Of a stretch of 64,000 nt of DNA, positions 1-11,639 are shown piece after piece. Both the position numbers and the translations under genes were made by a program. Source of the stretch: Poa pratensis (lineage: Eukaryota > Streptophyta > Magnoliopsida > Poales > Poaceae). Each line of letters opens with the position of its first letter. Within the stretch, counting starts at the first letter, position 1. Location: positions 50,038,345-50,102,344 of the forward strand of contig CAMZMU010000027.1 in NCBI GenBank assembly GCA_947311845.1. The letters are read 5' to 3'. Below the pieces are notes generated by a model that worked only from the letters and a program-made list of their open reading frames with translations, was not told where the DNA came from and ran no database searches.

Positions 1-1299
1 AACTATAAGCCATATCTTTCTAATAGTGGTAGTGGTTATGGTAATTCTTATGGTAGAACTGGTTTGCCTAGTGAGGAAAGGATGCTAGAAATTGAAAGGG
101 ATACTAAGAGCTATATGCAATCACAGTATGAGCAAAATCAATTGTTCACTAAAACTAATGAACAATCTGCTATGTTGAAAAACATAGGGCATCAACTTGA
201 GAATTTGAATAGGGAAATTTCTGGTTTGCAAACTAAGCTTTCAAATGCTGAAAACCGAATTTCATCCATGTCTGAATCACAAGCTTCTTTAATTAATAAA
301 ATGGCTGCTAAACCTGAAGATAATGATAACAAAAAATTTGCTACAGCCAATGCTATCCAAGTTAAAATTGACAACAATATTAGGATGTTGGCTGAATTGC
401 ATGCTAGGTGGGAAAGAGAAGCTGAAATTGATAGAAAGAATAGTATAGCTCGAGTTTGTACTATTACCACCACTAGTAATGCTGAAGCATCACATGTTAG
501 TAAACCTCCTATATCAATGGTAATGTTATTGGTGTTGGCAATGTTTCCACTTCTACTACAAAGCGTGCAAAATTGCCTAAAACTGCTGAAACTGTTTCTG
601 ATAAAAGTGCTGAAATTTTTCGAAGTATTGGAGGCAATGGTCCCATTACTTTTGATCATAATGATTTTGATTTTGATGGTTGTAGCATTTCTGAAGTTAT
701 TATGTTCTTGCAAAAGCTAGCTAGAAGTCCTAATGCTAGTGCTATAAACATGGCTTTTACAAAACATATTACAAATGCTCTCATGAAAGTTAGGGAAGAG
801 AAATTAAAACATGAAGCTTCTATCCCTAGGAAGTTGGAAGATGGTTGGGAGCCCATCATTAAAATGAAAGTGAATGATTTTGATTGTAATGCTTTATGTG
901 ATCTTGGTGCAAGTATTTCTGTTATGCCTAAGAAATTTATGATATGCTTGACTTGCCACTTTGGAACACTGTTATTTGGATGTTCATCTTGCTGATAACT
1001 CTATGAAGAAACCTTTGGGGAGAATTGACAATGTTCATATTATGGTTAACAATAACCTTGTCCCCGTTGATTTTGTTGTTTTGGATATTGAATGCAATGC
1101 ATCTTGTCCTATTGTTTTGGGAAGACCCTTTCTTCGAACTGTTGGTGCTGTTATTGATATGAAAGAGGGGAATATTAAGTATCAATTCCCTCTCAAGAAA
1201 GGTATGGAACACTTCCCTAGAAAGAGAATGAAGATGCCTTTTGATTCTATTATTAGAACAAATTATGATGTTGATGCTTCTTCTCTTGAGAACACTTGA
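1..1299 (+). pseudogene. Element A gag C-terminus plus aspartic protease, frameshifted
   Basis: The reading frame enters from outside the window. The first part (to about 515) is a charged, probably coiled-coil gag segment rich in Q, N and E. A frameshift near 515 moves the frame to 573-942, which holds the retropepsin-like active-site motif DLGASISVMPK at about 901-934. A second shift near 943 leads to 961-1299, with the conserved protease stretch VPVDFVVLDI and ILGRPFL, ending in a stop at 1297. The flap and ILGRPF motifs match the aspartic proteases of plant Gypsy gag-only elements. The same protein layout, better preserved, is seen in element E (34491-35754). At least two indels mean no full-length product from this copy. 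Confidence 0.8.
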
Positions 1300-4120
1300 T
1301 TTTCACTTTCTGCGCCTAGCTGAAAGGCGTTAAAGAAAAGCGCTTATGGGAGACAACCCACCTTTTTATTTTCTGTCATTTTATTTTATTTTGAGTCAAG
1401 GTGTTGTTTACTTCTGTAACAACTCCTTTGTATCTTTATTTTATTGCATTGTTGTGCCAAGTAAAGTCTCTAGTTGAAAGTTGATGCTAATTTGGATTTC
1501 TGCGCAGTGACAGATTTTTGCTGTCCACCGTTTTGAGCTGTATTCACTCCAGAAAAATCGAAAAATTCTGAAAAAAATCACGCATGATCCTTATATATGT
1601 ACGCAACTTTCATTAGTTTTGATTTTTCGCATCTGAGCAAGTTAAGTGCCTCGAAAAAATTCGTCTTTCCAGACTGTTCTGTTTTTGACAGATTCTGCCT
1701 TTTATTTTGCATTGCCTCTTTTACTATGTTTGATTGGATTTCTTTGCTCCATAAAAATCAGTGGCTGTAGTTAATGTCCAGAAGCATTGGTAATGATTGT
1801 GTCACAGTAGAACATTTGAATTTTTGATTATGCACTAACCCTCTAATGAGAATTACTTTGAGTTTGGTGTGGCGGAAGTTTTCAAGGAGCAAGCGAGAAG
1901 GATGATATGATGTGATCAAGAAGAGTGAAAAGCCTAAGCTTGGGGATGCCCCCGTGGGTCACCCCAGCAATATTCAAGAAGACTCAAGCGTCTAAGCTTG
2001 GGGATGCCCAAGGCATCCCCTTCTTCATCAACAACTTATCAGGTCATCTCTAGTGAAACTATATTTTTATTCTTCCACATCTTATATATTTTACTTGGAG
2101 CGTCTGTGTGCTTTTATTTTTGCTTTGTTGTTTTTTATTTTCTGAATAAGTTGGATCCTAGCATTCTTGTGTGGGAGAGAGACACGCTCCGCTTTTTCAT
2201 GTGAATACTCATATTCTTCACTTATATCTTTTGAGTATTCTTATCTAGCTACTGCTATGCTTTTAGCTCCTGTTTTTCATGCATCTCTTTTAGAGCTGTT
2301 AATTCTTGTGGAAAGTACTCTCTTGTTTCATTTGTAAATTACTTGGAGAGTTGCTTGGTTGATGTGTTGGTTCAGAAAATGTTGCATGTGGTAGTGGTAT
2401 AATGAATAACTTGCATAATCTTGTAGATCATTGAACTTTGATAACTTGATTCTTTGCAAACGTTTTGAGATATTTAGATGGTAAAGCTTGCTGGTTAGTT
2501 AAGTTAAAATCATTAGTGGATTGTTGTCTTTAAGCTTGTACCGTACTACAAACTCTACTAAAATTGTTGAAGGTGTAGTTGGACTTGATAGCTTTCCATG
2601 TCTAAAAGTGATTCGTAATAACTAAGTTGTGCTGAAGGTCGAGGGATCTAGCGGGGTACTTGTACCGCCGTGAACGGCCCTTCTTGGAGTGAATTTTAAT
2701 CATGCTCTTAATGTTGAACCTGCTAGTTGTTTGCAATAAGCTTGTGAGTTCTTTTTGACTAATGTTAGCTACGGTTTTTGGCACTTCCACCATCCAAATT
2801 TGCTAGCCTCTTCGGTGCTGTGCATTGCCTTCTGCTCACATTGAGAGTTGTGCATACTTCGCCAGTACATCCAAACCCGTGGGAGGACTTTCTCTTGTTC
2901 TCCTACACATAAGCCCATACATCTTCCTCAAAACAGCCACCATACCTACCTACCACAGCATTTCCATAGCTGTTCCGAGATATATTGCCATGCAACTTCC
3001 ATCTTACATTACATGACTTGTCATTTATCATTTATATATTGCTTTGCATGATTCTATACAGCTGATGTGCGGTTTACCCATGTTACGCTAGATCATTGCA
3101 CATCCTGCTACACTGGCAGAGGCATACAGTTTCATACATCATGTTTTGTTCATTATGAGTTATTTGTACCAAAAAGTGTGTTGTCATATTAGGATGTTGC
3201 CCCTAAAAGTGAAAAGAGCCATGGAGGCCATCGAAAAGAGAAACAGAAAAAGAAAAAAATAGAAAAAAGAAAAGAAAAAAGAATAAAGAAAAAGGGGGCA
3301 ACATTACTATCCTTTATCCACACTTGTGCTCATGTTTCAGTAGTCATCATTTGTGCTCATGTTTAGCACCTATACTCCATGTGAGAGAGTTTTCATGTTT
3401 ACTAGTATAACTATGTGGGAATTTACACTATAGAACTTGGGTTGTATATTCCAATGATGAGCTTCCTCAAAAAGCTCTAGGTCTTCATGAGCAACCAAGT
3501 TGGATGCACCCCCACTAGTTCCATTGGAGAGCTTTCATACACATATAGCTCTATGTGCATCCGTTGCATGGCAATCACTACTCCTTACATAGCTTCGATT
3601 ATAAGACTTCCTCTTGTCTAATGATCACTTATAGCTTTGTGAGACTTTCTTCCTTTGGCCTTCCAAACCCCCATTAATGTTCTTTTAGCCATAACATCCT
3701 GGTGCCAATACCAAATGCTTACGCTCACCGGTTGAGTAGGCTTCGAAACAGTTGATTCATGACGTTCATGTTTATATTTACTTGACTGAATCCTTCTATG
3801 TTATGAAAAATTGCTTGATGCTTGGAATTGAAGGATAGAACTCCTACATTGGATACTTAAAACATCTTTAATGAACCTTGTACGGTTTCATGTCTTTAAA
3901 GCAATAGTTCATGAAAACTTTTAGCTTGTTTAACTATCTTGCTTTGTTATCTCTTATTGAATATCAATTATAGACTTTTGCTTTGAATGATTTGATCTCA
4001 GCTCACATGCTTTACAATATTATTTGATCAAGATTATGTGGGTAGCATGTCACTTCAGAAATTATTTGTTGTTATCGTTTTACCTACTCGAGGACGAGTA
4101 GAACTAAGCTTGGGGATGCT
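1300..4120 (+). other. Long non-coding 3' internal region of element A
   Basis: About 2.8 kb between the protease stop and the 3' LTR with no credible coding. It opens with the AAAGCGC...GGGAGACAACCC block that also follows the protease in B and E. The motif AAGCTTGGGGATG occurs at about 1936 and 1994 and again at about 4105, where it is the polypurine tract next to the LTR. A purine-only-like run lies at about 3233-3298. The homologous region of element D is at 30317-32165. Confidence 0.7.
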
Positions 4121-5714
4121 TGATACGTCTCCAACGTATCTATAATTTCTTATGTTCCATGCTTGTAATATACCAATTACTACATGTTTTATTCACACTT
4201 CATGGCATTTTTATGCATTTTCTGGGACTAACCTATTAACAAGATGGCACAGTGCCAGTTCCTGTTTTCTGCTGTTTTTGGTTTCAGAAAAGTTGTTCTG
4301 CAAATATCCTCTGAATTGTACGAAACAAAATGCCACGTTCCTATTTCCCGACACGTTCACGAAGTCCGAAGGAGAGACGAAGGGGGGCACCGAGGCGCCG
4401 TCCCCACCCCATGGCGCGGGTGGGCCACCTGGCGCGCCGCCAGGTGGGGAGCGAGCCTCGGACTCCACCGACATCGCCCCTTCGCCTATTTATTCCCCCC
4501 GAGGCGAAAACCCTAAAACACCGAGCCATATTTCCAAAAAACATCCGCTGCCGCCGCCGTCAACCCTAACTCAGGGGGTTCTGAAGCTCTTCTCGGCACC
4601 CTGTCGGAGAGGGGAATCATCCCGGAGGGCTCTACATCGCCATGCCTGCCTCCGGAGTGATGTGTGAGTAGTTCATCTTTGGACTATGGGTCCATAGCAG
4701 TAGCTAGATAGTTGTCTTCTCCTTTTGTGCCATCATGTTTAGATCTTGTGAGCTGCCTATCATGATCAAGATCATCTTATTGTAATGCTACATGTTGTGT
4801 TTGCTGGGATCCGATGATATTGAATACTATGTCAAGTTGATTATTGATCTATCATATATATGTTGTTTATGATCTTGCATGCTCTCCGTTATTAGTGTAG
4901 GCTTTGGCCAAGTTTATGCTTGTAACTCCAAGAGGGAGTATTTATGCTAGATAGTAGGTTCATGCCTCCATTTAATCTGGGACAGTGACAGAAAGTTCTA
5001 AGGTTGTGGATGTGCTGTTGCTACTAGGGGTAAAACAGCAATGCTTTGTTTAAGGATATTTGTATTGTTTACATTATGCACCATACTTAATGCAATTGTC
5101 TGTTGCTTGCAACTTAATACTGGAAGGGGTGCGGATGCTAACCTGAAGGTGGACTATTTAGGCACAGATGCATGCTGGATAGCGGTCTGTGTACTTTGTC
5201 GTAATGCCCAAGTAAATCTCATAGTGATCATCATGACTTGTATATGCATTGTTATGCACCTCTCTATTTTGTCAATTGCCCAGCTGTAATTCGTTTACCC
5301 AGCATGTTAGTATTTTATTATGGAGAGACACCACTAGTGAACTGTGGACCCCGGTCCATTCTTTTACATCTGAAATACAACCTACTGCAATCATTGTTCT
5401 TTTTCATTCTCTGCAAGCAAACATCATTTTCACACTATACGCCTAATCCTTTGTTTTCAGCAAGCCGGTGAGATTGACAACCTCACTGTTAAGTTGGGGT
5501 AAAATAGTTTGATTGTGTTATGCAGGTTCCACGTTGGCACCGGAATCCCTGGTGTTGCGCCGCACTACACTCTTTCACCAACAACCTTCAGAACATCGCC
5601 AACTTCCTACTGGTCCGATTAAACCTTGGTTTCTTACTGAGGGAAAACTTGCTACTGTACTCATCATACCTTCCTCTTGGGGTTCCCAACGAACGTGTGT
5701 CTTTCACGTCATCA
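4121..5714 (+). repeat. 3' LTR of element A
   Basis: Starts TGATACGTCTCCAACG right after the purine tract GCTTGGGGATGCT and ends CACGTCATCA. It is 1594 bp. It is closely similar over its whole length to the solo LTR at 47858-49460, and in reverse to the interrupted LTR of D (6705-7009 plus 28991-30316). The several short ORFs inside it are not genes. Confidence 0.92.
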
Positions 5715-6503
5715 CCAATGAAGCTAAAGGAACATTATTTGGATCAACATGAGATTTACCATTCACAAGCATAGACATAATAACATCAATCTTATCACTC
5801 AAGGAAGAGGCTTCTTCAACAGAATTTACCTTCTTACCTTGGGGAGTCCTTTCGGTGTGCCATTCAGAATAATTAATCATCATATCATCAAGAAACTTTG
5901 TTGCAGCACCTAAAGTGATGGACATAAAGGTACCTCCAGCAGCCGAATCCAGAAGGTTTCTTGAAGAAAAATTCAGTCCTGCATAAAAGGTTTGGATGAT
6001 CATCCAAGCAGTCAGTCCATGGGTGGAACAATTCTTTACCAATGAGTTCATCCTATCCCATGCTTGGGCAACATGTTCATTATCAAATTGTTTGAAATTC
6101 ATAATGCTACTTCTCAAGGATATAATCTTAGCAGGAGAATAATATTTTTCAATGAAAGCATCTTTGCATTTAGTCCATGAATCAATATTATTTCTAGGCA
6201 AAGATAGCAACCATTCTTTAGCTCTTCCTCTCAAAGAGAAAGGAAATAGTTTCAGTTTAATAATATCTCCATCTATATCCTTATACTTTTGCATCTCACA
6301 AAGTTCAACAAAATTATTAAGGTGAGCAACAGCATCATCAGTACTAACACCAGAAAATTGCTCTTTCATAACAGGGTTTAACACAGCAGGTTTAATTTCA
6401 TAAAAGTCTGCTTTAGAAGCAGGTGGAGCAATAGGGGTGCATATGAATCATTATTATTTATGCTAGTGAAGTCACACAACTTGGTGTTCTCAGGAGTACT
6501 CAT
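5715..6503 (-). pseudogene. Element D gag (Retrotrans_gag domain), truncated and frameshifted
   Basis: The ATG at 6503 opens a short N-terminus, MSTPENTKLCDF. A frameshift near 6440 is needed to join it to the long frame that starts around 6384. That frame has the classic capsid-like gag domain with the FPFSLRGRAKEWLLSLP block, then the FIEKYYSP and NFKQFDNEHVAQAWDR blocks typical of plant Gypsy gag. The frame is open down to about 5715, where element A interrupts it. The family role is assembly of the virus-like particle; this copy is inactive. Confidence 0.85.
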
Positions 6504-6673
6504 TTTAGAAAAATTACAACTAGGCCAAAATACAAAAATAAATGCAAGTAACTAATTTTTTGTGTGTTTTTGATAAAGAGAAGCAAACAAGACAAAAAAT
6601 AAAAATAGACTAGGCAAGACAATAACAAAGTAAAGAGATTGGAAGTGAGAGACTCCCCTTGCAGAAGGCTTGA

Positions 6674-6693
6674 TCTCCCCGGCAACGGTGCCA
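6674..6693 (-). promoter_or_regulatory. Primer-binding site of element D
   Basis: Read on the minus strand, the sequence ten bases downstream of the LTR end is TGGCACCGTTGCCGGGGAGA. The equivalent in B (8766-8783) is TGGCGCCGTTGCCGGGGA. It lies where minus-strand DNA synthesis would be primed by a tRNA 3' end. Confidence 0.75.
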
Positions 6694-6704
6694 GAAAAAG
6701 TGCT

Positions 6705-7009
6705 TGATGACGTGAAAGTCACACGTTCGTTGGGAAGCCCAAGAGGAAGGTATGATGAGTGCAGCAGCAAGTTTTCCCTCAGTATGAAACCGAAGTTATC
6801 GAACTAGTAGGAGATGCAGACACTTCTGAAGGTGTCAACGGCGCCAGAAAAGGTGGTGTTGAAGGGAGTGCTTCCTCTTCCTAACATTGGTGCCAAAAAA
6901 AGTCTGCGTCGAACGGGAGGTCCTGGCGGTTGACTTGGAACCTGCACACAACACAACCAAAATGCTTTGCCCCAACATAACAGTGAGGTTGTCAATCTCA
7001 CCGGCTTGT
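6705..7009 (-). repeat. Element D LTR, 3' portion (interrupted)
   Basis: Reverse complement of the end of the A-family LTR, starting on the plus strand with TGATGACGTGAAAG and running to CACCGGCTTGT, where element B begins. The next bases of the LTR are found at 28991. One of the host CTTGC copies has mutated to CTTGT. Confidence 0.88.
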
Positions 7010-8754
7010 TGATGCATGTAAAATGCATACATGAACTTTGCACTATATTACTTGTATTCCAATCATATTTGCATCATATAGGGGTTATATTAATGTTTTA
7101 TAATGATTTTTGGAATATTTCATAATTTTCCTATTTTTATGGAATTAGCCCTGTGCAGGCAGAAAACCCTATTTTTTTCCTTTAATGTTTCAGGGACCCA
7201 AACGACTTCCAAATGACCTGCAAAATTACGAGCGTTAATATTTGGAAGGAAGACGACTTGGGGCGAAGGAAGCGAACAAACGGAGCCCCTAGGCCCAAAA
7301 GAGGTGGGCCCACGTGGCCCCTGTACCTGGCCGTGTGGGACCCCTCATCTGGGGCCTCGACGCTCCGCTGCCGTCGATCTTTTCCCCACCGACTAGGTTT
7401 TGACCTAAAAACTCCTATAAAATAAACCCCGTCGTTCTCTGGAAGGAGCGCCGCCGAAACACAGAAACACCGACGGAGAGATCTGGAGCTGCAGATTGGA
7501 GGGGGAAAACTTCGGCGGGGCGCTGCCGGCGTGGTCCCCATCTTCTCCATCGACTTCTCCATCGTCTCCACGATGAAGAGGGAGTAGTCCACCTTTGGAC
7601 TATGGGTTTGTGGAAGTAACTTATGTATCTCTCCTCTCTTTGAGCTTCACTAATTAGCACCGTATGAGCTGCCGAACATGATTACGGTCATCGTTGTAAT
7701 ACCTATGTGGTGGATCTTTTTATTAGTTAATATATGTTTTAGATTGCAAATGTTCTGTTTCAGTTGTGAATATAGATGCATATTATGTACCCCATTCTTA
7801 TTCACTTGTTATAATCAAGCATGTTTATGAGAGAGTGTGTGGGGTGATGTGTGCATTAGTTGGAGTAACGGGGGGTGGCTAGTGCAGTGAACGTGAGAGA
7901 AAGTTCTGCGATCCACTTGGGTATCTTTACCTTACTTTGTTGCCTCACTAGGAATAAACAAAAATACCATGTTACCGGAGATGTGGGTGTGACCATCGCC
8001 ACTACTCCATGACTAGATCTAGCATGTTCTTATTTTAACTTCATGTCATTATACTTAAGGCTATACTCTGAGTCATCTTAATTACTGAGGTGTTATGATT
8101 TAGTTCGCATCTTGGTGGAGTATAAGTGATACTAATTAACAAAATATCTCTATGTTAGGACGTGATGTCCATATAATTAGTAACTTGTCACTAAACTTTT
8201 GTGTTGCAATCTCATATGTCAACTCTATTGTTCCATTGTCTACCACTTTATTAAAGAGAGAGTGCATTTGTGAAATCATGAACCCCGGTCCATTTTTAAT
8301 CATAAGAAACAACTTTCCAACAACTTTTACCACTTTTACAATTTCTGCCATTATTAAATCCGAAAATACAAAAACACTTTTACATCTTGCATACATCATT
8401 AAAAATCCAAAAATATCATTTATTATTGTTATCATCATCCTTGCATATTTATTTACCATCATTGCATATTTATTTCTTGCTTGCATTACATACTATTTTG
8501 ATATCATTCTTACACCTTGTGCTTGACAACCACAGGTGACATTTAACATTGTTTTATAGGTGACCAAAAGAAGGATAGGAAGATAAATCTTTCATTACTG
8601 ATTCCCCGAGAGTTCGATATTAAACCCTCGAGTCACCCTCGTGGGGAAAATACGTCTTCCACTTACTACATACTCTGCACTTGGAGGCTCAACCTAACCC
8701 CGTTTACTTTTCATTGCAGGTAGCTACTGAAGGCTATCACATCTACGGGTATCA
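7010..8754 (+). repeat. 5' LTR of element B
   Basis: Starts TGATGCATGTAAAATGC and ends CTACGGGTATCA, 1745 bp. A TATA box (TATAAAATA, 7416-7424) follows the GC-rich block and is a likely promoter. The same family gives the 3' LTR (27253-28990), the LTR of E (36017-37757, reversed) and the partial LTR F (37893-39255). Confidence 0.92.
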
Positions 8755-8765
8755 AGACTGTTTTC

Positions 8766-8783
8766 TGGCGCCGTTGCCGGGGA
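8766..8783 (+). promoter_or_regulatory. Primer-binding site of element B
   Basis: TGGCGCCGTTGCCGGGGA lies 11 bases after the end of the 5' LTR, the expected place for tRNA priming. The same site, with one change, follows the LTR of E. Confidence 0.8.
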
Positions 8784-9105
8784 ATCATAGCTGAAGAGAT
8801 TTATCCAAGGGTGTGCACCAACTTTGTTTTCTGCGTCCATCTCACAACAAAGTCAACATCACCAACTTGTGCTAACACCTAAGCTTGGGGACGTTGCACC
8901 TACGTGAGCATCATCTTATCCATCTTTACCTTCAAAGCAAATTATTTTGTTTTGTCATTGTCTTGCATTTTTTATTTCAGTTTGCATATTTTATTTTCAG
9001 TTTTGCATTTTGTGTTGCATTTGTTATTTTGGTTTGCATTTGTTAGTGTTATTTTATTTTCAGTTTTGCATAAAAATGAAAAAAAACACATAAAAACTTG
9101 CAATC

Positions 9106-10131
9106 ATGGTTCTGGGAAACAAACAAGGAGTGAGTACTCCAGTGAATTCGGTTTCTAGTTTTAAACAATATCATGGAGAAACATAAAAGATGCTTGGGTA
9201 AGAATTAATAGGATGCACTATGAAGATCCTACACCTTGTGAAGATGAAAAGCTAAATCTTTATTTTTATTATGGAATAGACCCTTGGTATCAAAATGCTT
9301 TAGATGGGGCTACAGGTGGAAGTTTTGTCTTGTCAACACCACCTTGTGCAGCCATGACACTTAGAAGAATTTTTGCTAGCTTTGTGGGTAGCCAGAAAAA
9401 GTTGGAGGACACCACATTAGCACTTGCATAGTTGCATTATATAAAGATAAATTTGAAACTAAGTTAGAAAAGCTACCAACTAAAGAAGACTTTGAACAAC
9501 TAGTGTCTTATTCTGAAAACATTATTCCAAAGATAAACAATGAATTGGTTAATGTTATGCACAAACTAAGATTATGTGAGAAATATGTTTACCTCAACAA
9601 AATTGAGGAAAGATTGGTTCGAGTTAGTGATTCATTAAAAAGGGACTCATCATTTAAGCATGTGAAAGAATTTCCTGTCAAGCAACAAGTTTGGGTAAAA
9701 AAGGAAAGAAAGTTGAGGAATTTAAAATGCTTAGTGAAGTCAAGGATCCATTGCTTGACTTAGAGAATTGTAGCTTGCATGAATTAATATCTATCTTACA
9801 AAAGTTTACAAGTGATCCTTCCATCAACACTAACCAAGCTGGGTTTGGTTCTTATATTGCTAATCATGTCTTGAAAAAAAAATTGCTAGGTACAACCAAG
9901 AGACTATGATACCACCTAAGCTTGGGGATATATGGATTCCCAAGGTACTAGTAACTATTGGAAAAGAGACACACCATGCCATACTTGATCTAGGATCTAG
10001 TGTCTGTTTGATCTAAAGAACTATATGAAGTACTTGAATTGAAAAATCTTGAAAAATGCTCTATTGAACTTGCACTTGCCGATGATTCCATTAAACATGC
10101 TTTAGCGAAAATAAGTGATGTCATGATAGAG
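9106..10131 (+). pseudogene. Element B gag and start of protease, degenerate
   Basis: ATG at 9106 begins MVLGNKQGVS, as in the better copy in E (35754). An in-frame TAA follows after the YHGET block, and further shifts are needed to read the YYGIDPWYQNALDGAT block (about 9260-9310), the FEQLVSYSENIIPKINNELV block (about 9490-9550) and the final SCSLHEL-like block (about 9770). The protease active site DLGSS is at about 9989, followed by a stop. The frame is then cut at 10131 by element C and resumes at 24650. The protein would be gag fused to a retropepsin; this copy cannot make it. Confidence 0.82.
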
Positions 10132-11120
10132 TGTCGTGGTGGGATCACGGCAGATGCCATGGGTACGGCTTAGTTGGGGCCGAATGGTCGTTGGGGGAAT
10201 CCGGGGAGGGTTTATGCACTCAAGACGTGCACAAGCAAGAACATGCAAGAAACCACAAGAACATGAACAAGAAGCCGAGAAAGCCAAGAACACAAAAGAC
10301 ACCACGATGTACCCAGGTTCGGGGCCTTCGTAAGGAAGTAAAACCCCTACTCCTGCCTTTCCTCTCTCAATATATCAGTGTAGTTCTCAGGTACAAGGTG
10401 CTCCTCGAGCTGTATGATGCTCCCAAAGTGAGAGCTCTAGACGGAAGATGAAACTATGAAGGGGGAAATGAGCTAGGGTTTTTGCCGTCCTCCTCCCTGG
10501 AGGTAGAGATGCCGCATATATACACAGGCCGAAGTACATTTTTACCCCTGCCTATAACTGACAATGGCATGGCCAAAAGGTAGAAGACAAGCCTCTGCCT
10601 CCTGCCAGCTCAACGGCCGGACTGTCAGGCCAGCCAGGCCTAGCTTTCCTCTTCCGGTCATACTTCAGTAGCCTGCCAAGGTCTAGCCTGTAGACCTTTC
10701 CCGAAATAGCCGAGTCAGCTCCTAGGCCCCCGAGCTTCCGGGAAACCCGTGGACGGACCTCGCCGTCCTCTGAAGCCTCGGGCCACGAGCTCTGCGGCGC
10801 CCGTGACCTCTCTGACATGCCTCGATACTTGCTGCTAACCTCGGCTGGCCGGTCACTTATACGTTGGGCCATGCTTCATCTTGGCTCGGGATACTCCGGA
10901 TCCTACACCTCGGTAGATAACACCTTGTCTTGTGGTAACTAGCTGACTGCCCCAAGGTTCATACCTCGGAGGCCATACCTCGGATGATTCCTCCGACGTA
11001 CACCTTACGTCGGATGACGCCTCCTGCGTCTTTGCTTAATTGCTACCTCGGACGGCTTACAGCTTTAACCTTACATGTCTTTACCTCATCTTTAGCCTAC
11101 CCGGGGGTAACCCCCCGACA
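10132..11120 (-). repeat. 3' LTR of element C
   Basis: Matches 23664-24644 with about 1 percent substitutions and a few one-base indels. On the element strand it begins TGTCGGGGGG and is preceded by the purine-rich tract GCTTCGGGGACTAC (about 11121-11134). A TATATA box on the element strand lies near 10511-10522. Confidence 0.93.
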
Positions 11121-11607
11121 GTAGTCCCCGAAGCTGATGTGGTCTTGCAGCCTCGGATGAAAGGTCGCATCAGGTTCAACCCGAAACCACACGCGCTACA
11201 ATGTTTTGCAGGTTACCGAACCAACACTCCGAGAAATCCGTCGGTCTGTTCCTCGGGCCATACAGCTTTTCTGAAGTATCCGCCGAGATCTCGGACGTCA
11301 ACCCCTCGATTTCTGCATCCTTACTGACTTCGGTCAGAGAACACTGTTCACGTCCCGTCCGTCACTTCCTGGTCCACGATAGTCAAAGCACTCGAGTGCT
11401 TTCCACCACGCGGCCCACGTCAGCGGAGGTTTCCTGCCTGCGCCGCTTCGCGCTCCAGTAACCGCGCCGCACGACGGTTTGCCTCCTGCAACCGATCCTG
11501 TGGCCTGCTCGCCCACCGCTATCTTCGTGCCACGTGGGCCTTTGTGCACAAACGATCCCACTCTCCGCTCCGATAACCGCGCGGTAGTGCGCAGTTACCG
11601 CCCGCGG

Positions 11608-11616
11608 TTATAAATA
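11608..11616 (+). promoter_or_regulatory. TATA box of the antisense gene in element C
   Basis: TTATAAATA lies between GC-rich sequence upstream and a pyrimidine-rich stretch (TGCTTCTCTCTTCTTCC, about 11631-11647) typical of plant transcription starts about 25-35 bp downstream. It lies outside the LTR and points away from it, in the plus direction, opposite to the retrotransposon's own transcript. Confidence 0.6.
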
Positions 11617-11639
11617 CGGGCCCAGGGCAGTGCTTCTCT

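Larger units (their letters stand above)
1..5714 (+). mobile_element. Gypsy LTR retrotransposon A, 5' part outside window
   Basis: The visible order is the end of gag, an aspartic protease, a long non-coding stretch, a purine-rich tract and a 3' LTR. No reverse transcriptase, RNase H or integrase lies between the protease and the LTR, so this is a gag-protease-only (non-autonomous) Gypsy element of the group common in Triticeae (Sabrina/WHAM-like; the name is my guess). The LTR ends at 5714 and is followed directly by the gag of element D in the opposite orientation, so A inserted into D. The left target duplication lies outside the window. Confidence 0.85.
5715..7009 (-). mobile_element. Element D, 5' part: gag, PBS and 3' end of an LTR
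   Basis: On the minus strand this reads LTR end (7009 to 6705), primer-binding site, leader and gag, then is cut at 5715 by element A. It belongs to the same family as A but in opposite orientation. The LTR resumes at 28991 on the far side of element B. The other side of that LTR (30317 onward) carries a polypurine tract and 3' internal sequence, so this single LTR has internal sequence on both sides. Confidence 0.85.

Noticed and set aside
4152..4667. 171-residue plus-strand ORF and several overlapping ORFs in the A LTR
   Set aside because: They lie in LTR sequence, recur in the solo LTR at 47889-48416 with different frames, and have no domain; they result from the GC-rich LTR block.
7182..7592. 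ORFs on both strands in the B-family LTR near the TATA box
   Set aside because: Present in all LTR copies (27427-27813, 37191-37599) but never conserved in frame. LTR low-complexity GC sequence.
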